Of a stretch of DNA of 37,784 nucleotides, positions 35,001-37,784 are shown in pieces. The translations under genes were made by a program, and so were the position numbers. The notes under the pieces are model-generated. The model had not been told where the DNA came from, ran no database searches, and was given only the letters and a program-made list of their open reading frames with translations. Origin of the DNA: Opitutia bacterium (GTDB taxonomy: Bacteria > Verrucomicrobiota > Verrucomicrobiia > Opitutales > Opitutaceae); the NCBI GenBank assembly GCA_003142955.1, contig PLOH01000094.1, positions 1 to 37,784 on the forward strand, in the 5' to 3' direction. Numbering within the stretch: position 1 is the first letter of the stretch; every line of letters begins with the position of its first letter.

Positions 35001-36509
35001 ACCATGCTGGAGCAACAGCGGCGCGCAATGGCCAAGCAGCAGGCGTCGCAGCAGGAGGAGACGGCCCGGCTTGAAATAGCGGGCAAGAATCTGGCGGAAC
35101 AAAGTGCGAAGCGGGAGCAGGCGCTTCAGGCCCAGGAAAAGACGCATCAAGACCAGGTGGCCTCGCTCAACGCGGCACGGCAGAATCTGGAGGCCGAGAA
35201 AGTGCAGGCGCGGCAGGCCGTCGCCAAGGCGGAGGCGGCACAGCGCGACGCGCAGCAGGCGTTGGAGCGCGACAAGGCGGGTTTGGCGGCCGCGCAGGGC
35301 AAACTGCAGGCGGAGCGGACCAGGATGACGGCGGAATTCGAAGCCCAGCAAAAGCGCACCAAGGAAGCCGAAGCCGCGATCAAGACCGAGCAGGCGCGGC
35401 TGGCGAAGGCGCAGGCCGAGCTCGATCAACAGGCGAAACTGCAGGTGGCGAAAGCGGAACAGCTGGCGGCCGAGCAGACCGAGCAACTTGAGGTCGAGCG
35501 GGCGATGCTGGATCAGCAGCGGCGCGCGATGGCGAAACAGCAGGCGTCGCTGCAGGAGGAGGCTTCCCGGCTCGAAATCGCGGGCAAGAATCTGGCGGAA
35601 CAAAGTGCGAAGCGGGAGCAGGCGCTTCAGGCCCAGGAAAAGGCGCATCAGGAGAAGATGGCCTCGCTCAACGCGGCACGGCAGAATCTGGAGGCCGAGA
35701 AAGTGCAGGCGCGGCAGACCGTCGCCAAGGCGGAGGCGGCGCAGCGTGACGCGCAGCTGGCGCTGGAGCGCGACAAGGCGGGTCTGGCGGCCGCGCAGGG
35801 CAAACTGCAGGCGGAGCGGACCAGGCTGACGGCGGAATCGGAAGCCCAGCAAAAACGCACCAAGGAAGCCGAAGCCGCGATCAAGACCGAGCAGGCGCGG
35901 CTGGCGAAGGCGCAGGCCGAGCTCGATCAACAGGCGAAACTGCAGGTGGCGAAAGCGGAACAGCTGGCGGCCGAACAGACCGAGCAATTCGAGGTGGAGC
36001 GAGCGATGCTGGATCAGCAGCGGCGCGCGATGGCCAAGCAGCAGGCCACCACCCAGGAAGCCACCGCCCAATTGGAGGCGGCGCGGGCCAGCTTTGCCCA
36101 AGAGAGCAAGCGGCAGAAACAGGCTTTGGAGAAGGACCAGGCGGCGCTGGCCGCCGAACTGGACCGACTCGCCACGGAAGACACCCGGCTGCGGGCCGAG
36201 GTGGAAAAAGAGGGACGGTCGTTGGCGGAACGCCGCCACACCATCGAGGCCGCCGAAGCGGCGGTGGAGGCCCGGACGAAGGCCTTGGCCGAACGGGACG
36301 CGAAGCTGCAAGAGATCGAGGCCAAGATTGCAGCGAACACCAACCAGGTGAAAAAGGATACGGCGCGATTGGAGAACGAGCGGCTGCAATTGGAAGCAGA
36401 GAAGACCGGACTGGAAACGGAGACCAAGGAATTCACCGACCGGGTGACCCAATTCGAACAAAAGCGCCAGCAGTTCCAGGAGCAGATGAAGAAACTGCTT
36501 TCGGTCTGA
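32085..36509 (+). CDS. Degenerate receiver domain fused to a giant repetitive coiled coil
   Basis: A 1474-aa protein. Residues ~12-130 fold like a response-regulator receiver (LKILLVRNE, HFDLIIADYRESKTEV, AQIILICKK, AIRLGVRDVFNPPLDFKSLA). The phospho-acceptor position is kept (Asp62), but the usual acidic pair is Arg18-Asn19 and the conserved Lys is Asn111, so it probably does not act as a normal phosphorylated switch. From ~190 to the end it is a Gln/Glu/Ala/Lys coiled coil with no signal peptide or membrane helix. Seven copies of a 167-residue unit begin at EQLEVERAMxEQQRRAMAKQ. The ATG at 32085 is chosen over a GTG at 32016. It is likely a cytoplasmic scaffold or filament; divergent from the PilM/PEGA gene. 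Confidence 0.85.
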   Translation: MPQPAPATKAPLKILLVRNETQGHRVRSLIADESTLYWRSSDPNKDLPTALGEEHFDLIIADYRESKTEVLGAVESLRKQQPEAQIILICKKLELEEIIRAIRLGVRDVFNPPLDFKSLAGRIESLVRSGDKFPGMIEEAALKRWGELAMHLSGAPEAEPAPVTKTSGRKGGGSSGTEAQMEALTQERENLANEVKTLKKTLASSEDTQHRLQEELAWTATLSEHAKSLDQEVQQLRQDQQTLIAETKRRSDAEAALAAEKQRVEELQAALTRQAKGQTAKADDLAAEQTEQLEVERAMIEQQRRAMAKQQAALQGEAARLEAVGKSLAQENVERERMLAAREKTNQEQTAAVNAARREIEAEQARTRETVAQAEDTQREALQSLERDRSGLVAEKSKLDRERARLTADVEARQQRVVTAEAEIKTEKARLEKLQLELAQQAKSSAAKVESLTAEQTEQLDVERAMLEQQRRAMAKQQASLQEEAVRVETTGKNLAQENAQREQVLVVQEKAQKEQAAQLAAARKKLEADQVVARQAVAKTEATQREALQALERDKAALVAERAKLQAERTRVEVALQSQQERTAQADAALKVEKQRLEKLQAELEQQTKLQAEKAEQMVAETREQLDVERAMLDQQRRALAKQQAANQEEAARIELAGKNLAGQNAEREKALVVQEKAQKEQMAQLAAARQKLETEQALIKQGLGQAETQQRGVLLGIERDKANLVAERAKLQAERSKMQAERSRLQVELESQQQRTAETFAGIKAEKLRLEKLQAELEEQSKSSAAQVEILTAERTEQLDVERAMLEQQRRAMAKQQAALQEEAVRSETVGKNFAQQSAQREQALVVQEKAQKEQAAQLAAARQKLEADQVLARQAVAKAEAAQREMSQTVERDRAGLVAERTKLQAERARLAAEAEAQKERAAEAEAAVKAEHARLSKVQVELDQRAKLQVAKAEQLAAEQAEQFEVERTMLEQQRRAMAKQQASQQEETARLEIAGKNLAEQSAKREQALQAQEKTHQDQVASLNAARQNLEAEKVQARQAVAKAEAAQRDAQQALERDKAGLAAAQGKLQAERTRMTAEFEAQQKRTKEAEAAIKTEQARLAKAQAELDQQAKLQVAKAEQLAAEQTEQLEVERAMLDQQRRAMAKQQASLQEEASRLEIAGKNLAEQSAKREQALQAQEKAHQEKMASLNAARQNLEAEKVQARQTVAKAEAAQRDAQLALERDKAGLAAAQGKLQAERTRLTAESEAQQKRTKEAEAAIKTEQARLAKAQAELDQQAKLQVAKAEQLAAEQTEQFEVERAMLDQQRRAMAKQQATTQEATAQLEAARASFAQESKRQKQALEKDQAALAAELDRLATEDTRLRAEVEKEGRSLAERRHTIEAAEAAVEARTKALAERDAKLQEIEAKIAANTNQVKKDTARLENERLQLEAEKTGLETETKEFTDRVTQFEQKRQQFQEQMKKLLSV
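32955..36280 (+). repeat. Seven tandem 501-bp coding repeats
   Basis: Equivalent points (the codon for the Glu of EQL/EQF-VERAM) lie at 32955, 33456, 33957, 34479, 34980, 35481 and 35982. Five of the six intervals are exactly 501 bp; the third is 522 bp because of a 21-bp insertion. The last unit is partial. Units five and six are nearly identical in DNA (for example 35093-35480 against 35594-35981), which points to recent duplication. Confidence 0.92.
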
Positions 36510-36563
36510 GCCGTCTGGCAAATTGGAAAACTCCTGGTCTTGCGCCTGCGGGCAAAATGCCCC

Positions 36564-36592
36564 TTGACACTCCGGATGGCGCTTTGCAGCGT
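36564..36592 (+). promoter_or_regulatory. Candidate promoter of tRNA-fMet
   Basis: A consensus -35 box TTGACA (36564-36569) is followed at 17 bases by CAGCGT, a poor -10. The distance to the tRNA 5' end is about 14 bases from the -10. The strong -35 and its position make it the best candidate. Confidence 0.4.
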
Positions 36593-36605
36593 GCCCCTTC
36601 CACAC

Positions 36606-36682
<77 letters not shown>

Positions 36683-36687
36683 ATTTA

Positions 36688-36719
36688 AGGCCCTTGGACA
36701 CCCTCCAAGGGCCTTTTTG
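36688..36719 (+). terminator. Rho-independent terminator after tRNA-fMet
   Basis: A perfect 11-bp stem, AGGCCCTTGGA (36688-36698) with TCCAAGGGCCT (36704-36714), a five-base loop and TTTTTG. Confidence 0.9.
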
Positions 36720-37096
36720 TTGAATAAGTTATGAATGCGCGAGGAACGAGCTTCGTAAAATACAACATCCTGCAACATGGGGCAACTTCGTGCATCCCAG
36801 CCCATAGTTTCCCACGTAGTAATTAGGCTCCTAACTATTTCTCCGCGTTGTCGTGGTCGCGGCTCGCCGATCAAACTGTGTTATCAGTATTTACTGTCGG
36901 ATTAGCTGCCTGGTGCAGATATGAAGGACGCCCGGCGATCGCCATCGGCGAGCGCACGGGGTTCGAATCCCGGTGGGGCGGTTGAGCGGAGGTTGCCAGC
37001 GCGTTGACAGCAATTCGAGAAACGGAAATCATGGCTGCCGACAGTCAGCACCTCAAAATGAGCATCCTACCCCTTCTGCGTGCGCGCTCTCTTGAC
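36720..37096. other. Gene-free stretch between terminator and intron-like sequence
   Basis: No gene is recognised in these 377 bases. They have lower GC than the rest of the window, and contain a tRNA T-arm-like segment GGGGTTCGAATCCCGG (36958-36973) with one mismatched pair in its stem, and AACATCCTGCAACATGGGGC near 36764. A deleted group II intron body is one explanation, but no reverse-transcriptase sequence is visible. Confidence 0.4.
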
Positions 37097-37164
37097 GAGC
37101 CCGGTGCGGGAATACCGCACGCCTGGATCAGCGAGGGGGTCGTCGGGAAACCGGCGCTCCTACC
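37097..37164 (+). mobile_element. Group II intron domain V/VI-like remnant
   Basis: Positions 37097-37129 begin GAGCCCGGTGCGGGAATACC and close with GCACGCCTGGATC, the pattern of domain V hairpins (GAGC start with AGC triad, GCGG/CCGC inner stem). Next, 37133-37164 forms a second hairpin, CGTCGG-GAAA-CCGGCG inside GAGGGGG/CTCCTACC, with a candidate bulged A, as in domain VI. Domain V here has a G-A mismatch at the AGC triad, so it may be inactive. No maturase is found upstream. Confidence 0.55.
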
Positions 37165-37167
37165 GTA

Positions 37168-37761
37168 ATGGCATTAAACATGAGATATATCACTCCGATT
37201 CTTGCGATCATTGCGGTACCACTCTGTTCCGCTCAGTTTGCTGCGGTGGAGCTGTCCCGGGATGATCTCATTTCCTTTTATCAAGTGCCTGTCGAAAAGC
37301 GACCAGCCTGCAAAGTGCAGTGGTCGGTGTCTAAAAGGACTGTGTTTAAGCTAATGTTGGAGTGTCGAACTAGAGACAATTCGGAGTGGAAGGTGATCCA
37401 GTCGGTCGCCCGGGAGACCGACAAATGTGTTTACGTGATCTATTACCAGTCAATGTGGCCTCAACTTCGCGCCAACGATGGTCGTCTGTTGGTCCCCGCA
37501 AGACTTGGTTACGAGAATCGGGACGGTACCCAAGGATGGGGAAGTTTTGACTTAGTGCTCGACGGAATTGGTGAGTTCCCTACTTGGACGAGTAGTGCGG
37601 GCCCAAACCAACTGCTTTCTGTTCGGGATGGCGCCAAGGAGTATCGACTTCGCCTCGAAGAGATCGACAAAGACCAGAACGGAAATCTGCCGAACCAGGC
37701 GGCGCAGTCGTCGACCACGTCTGTCACGCCCCCTGCGGGGCAGGAGGCGCGCCAGCCGTAG
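37168..37761 (+). CDS. Hypothetical secreted protein, 197 aa
   Basis: No family is recognised. It has an N-terminal signal peptide (MRYITPILAIIAVPLCSA, cleavage likely before QFAA), with candidate starts at ATG 37168 and ATG 37180. The mature part is beta-rich with three Cys (ACKVQWSVSK, LECRTRDNSEW, TDKCVYVIYYQ), a central LGYENRDGTQGWGSFDLVLD, and a Pro/Ser/Thr/Gln-rich tail. Codon use is less GC-biased than in neighbouring genes, and it directly follows the intron-like remnant, so it may be acquired DNA. No Shine-Dalgarno is seen. Confidence 0.6.
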   Translation: MALNMRYITPILAIIAVPLCSAQFAAVELSRDDLISFYQVPVEKRPACKVQWSVSKRTVFKLMLECRTRDNSEWKVIQSVARETDKCVYVIYYQSMWPQLRANDGRLLVPARLGYENRDGTQGWGSFDLVLDGIGEFPTWTSSAGPNQLLSVRDGAKEYRLRLEEIDKDQNGNLPNQAAQSSTTSVTPPAGQEARQP

Positions 37762-37784
37762 GTCGCGACTAACCTTCAAGCGTT

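Noticed and set aside
32955-36280. CRISPR or rRNA-like tandem array
   Set aside because: The period is 501 bp within one continuous reading frame, with codon-level conservation.
34782-36605. 607-codon minus-strand frame opposite the coiled-coil gene
   Set aside because: Its Leu/Arg/Gly-rich repeats mirror the sense-strand 501-bp repeats; it has no family similarity.

Overview
The window looks like chromosomal DNA of a GC-rich Gram-negative bacterium, most likely a verrucomicrobium near the Opitutaceae. This rests on gene content (LptD, separate CysC/CysD/CysN, MenA, a Kv-beta-like aldo/keto reductase, PEGA and giant coiled-coil proteins) and on intergenic repeat words I associate with that group. 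It is inference, because no 16S rRNA or lineage marker is present.

Layout. 1-8.3 kb: a tRNA-Glu at the left edge; a candidate small RNA with a strong terminator; a HAD phosphatase; rpiB; an aldo/keto reductase; a run of DUF4412-like protein, metallophosphoesterase and 81-aa protein; then sucC, a VOC protein and sucD. 7.76-15.84 kb: a giant secreted NHL-repeat protein (minus strand, 30 repeats) and an unrecognised 231-aa protein, bracketed by inverted, internally deleted copies of one dispersed element. 16-18.8 kb: a compact run of acylphosphatase, ABC ATPase, ABC permease and TPR-like membrane protein. 18.8-22.7 kb: cysC-cysD-cysN (sulfate activation to PAPS) followed closely by a menA-like prenyltransferase. 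23.4-28.1 kb, minus strand: lptD, an RsmB/NSUN-like RNA methyltransferase, scpA, an 85-aa protein and trxA, mostly start/stop overlapped. 28.2-28.9 kb: palindromes and a collapsed IS1182-type transposase. 29-36.5 kb: a divergent pair, an inner-membrane PilM-like/PEGA/TonB-C protein and a 1474-aa protein made of a degenerate receiver domain and seven 167-residue coiled-coil repeats. 36.6-37.8 kb: initiator-type tRNA-Met with promoter and terminator, a sequence resembling domains V/VI of a group II intron, and a secreted protein of unknown function.

The most interesting parts are the divergent pair at 29-36.5 kb, whose members could form one envelope-spanning or cytoskeletal assembly; two palindromic elements at 145-258 and 1941-2051, opposite in orientation and each bounded by near-identical direct repeats; and the NHL cassette between inverted element remnants. 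Intergenic regions are rich in short palindromic repeats, which suggests much past small-element traffic. All functional calls come from reading motifs by eye; no database search was run.
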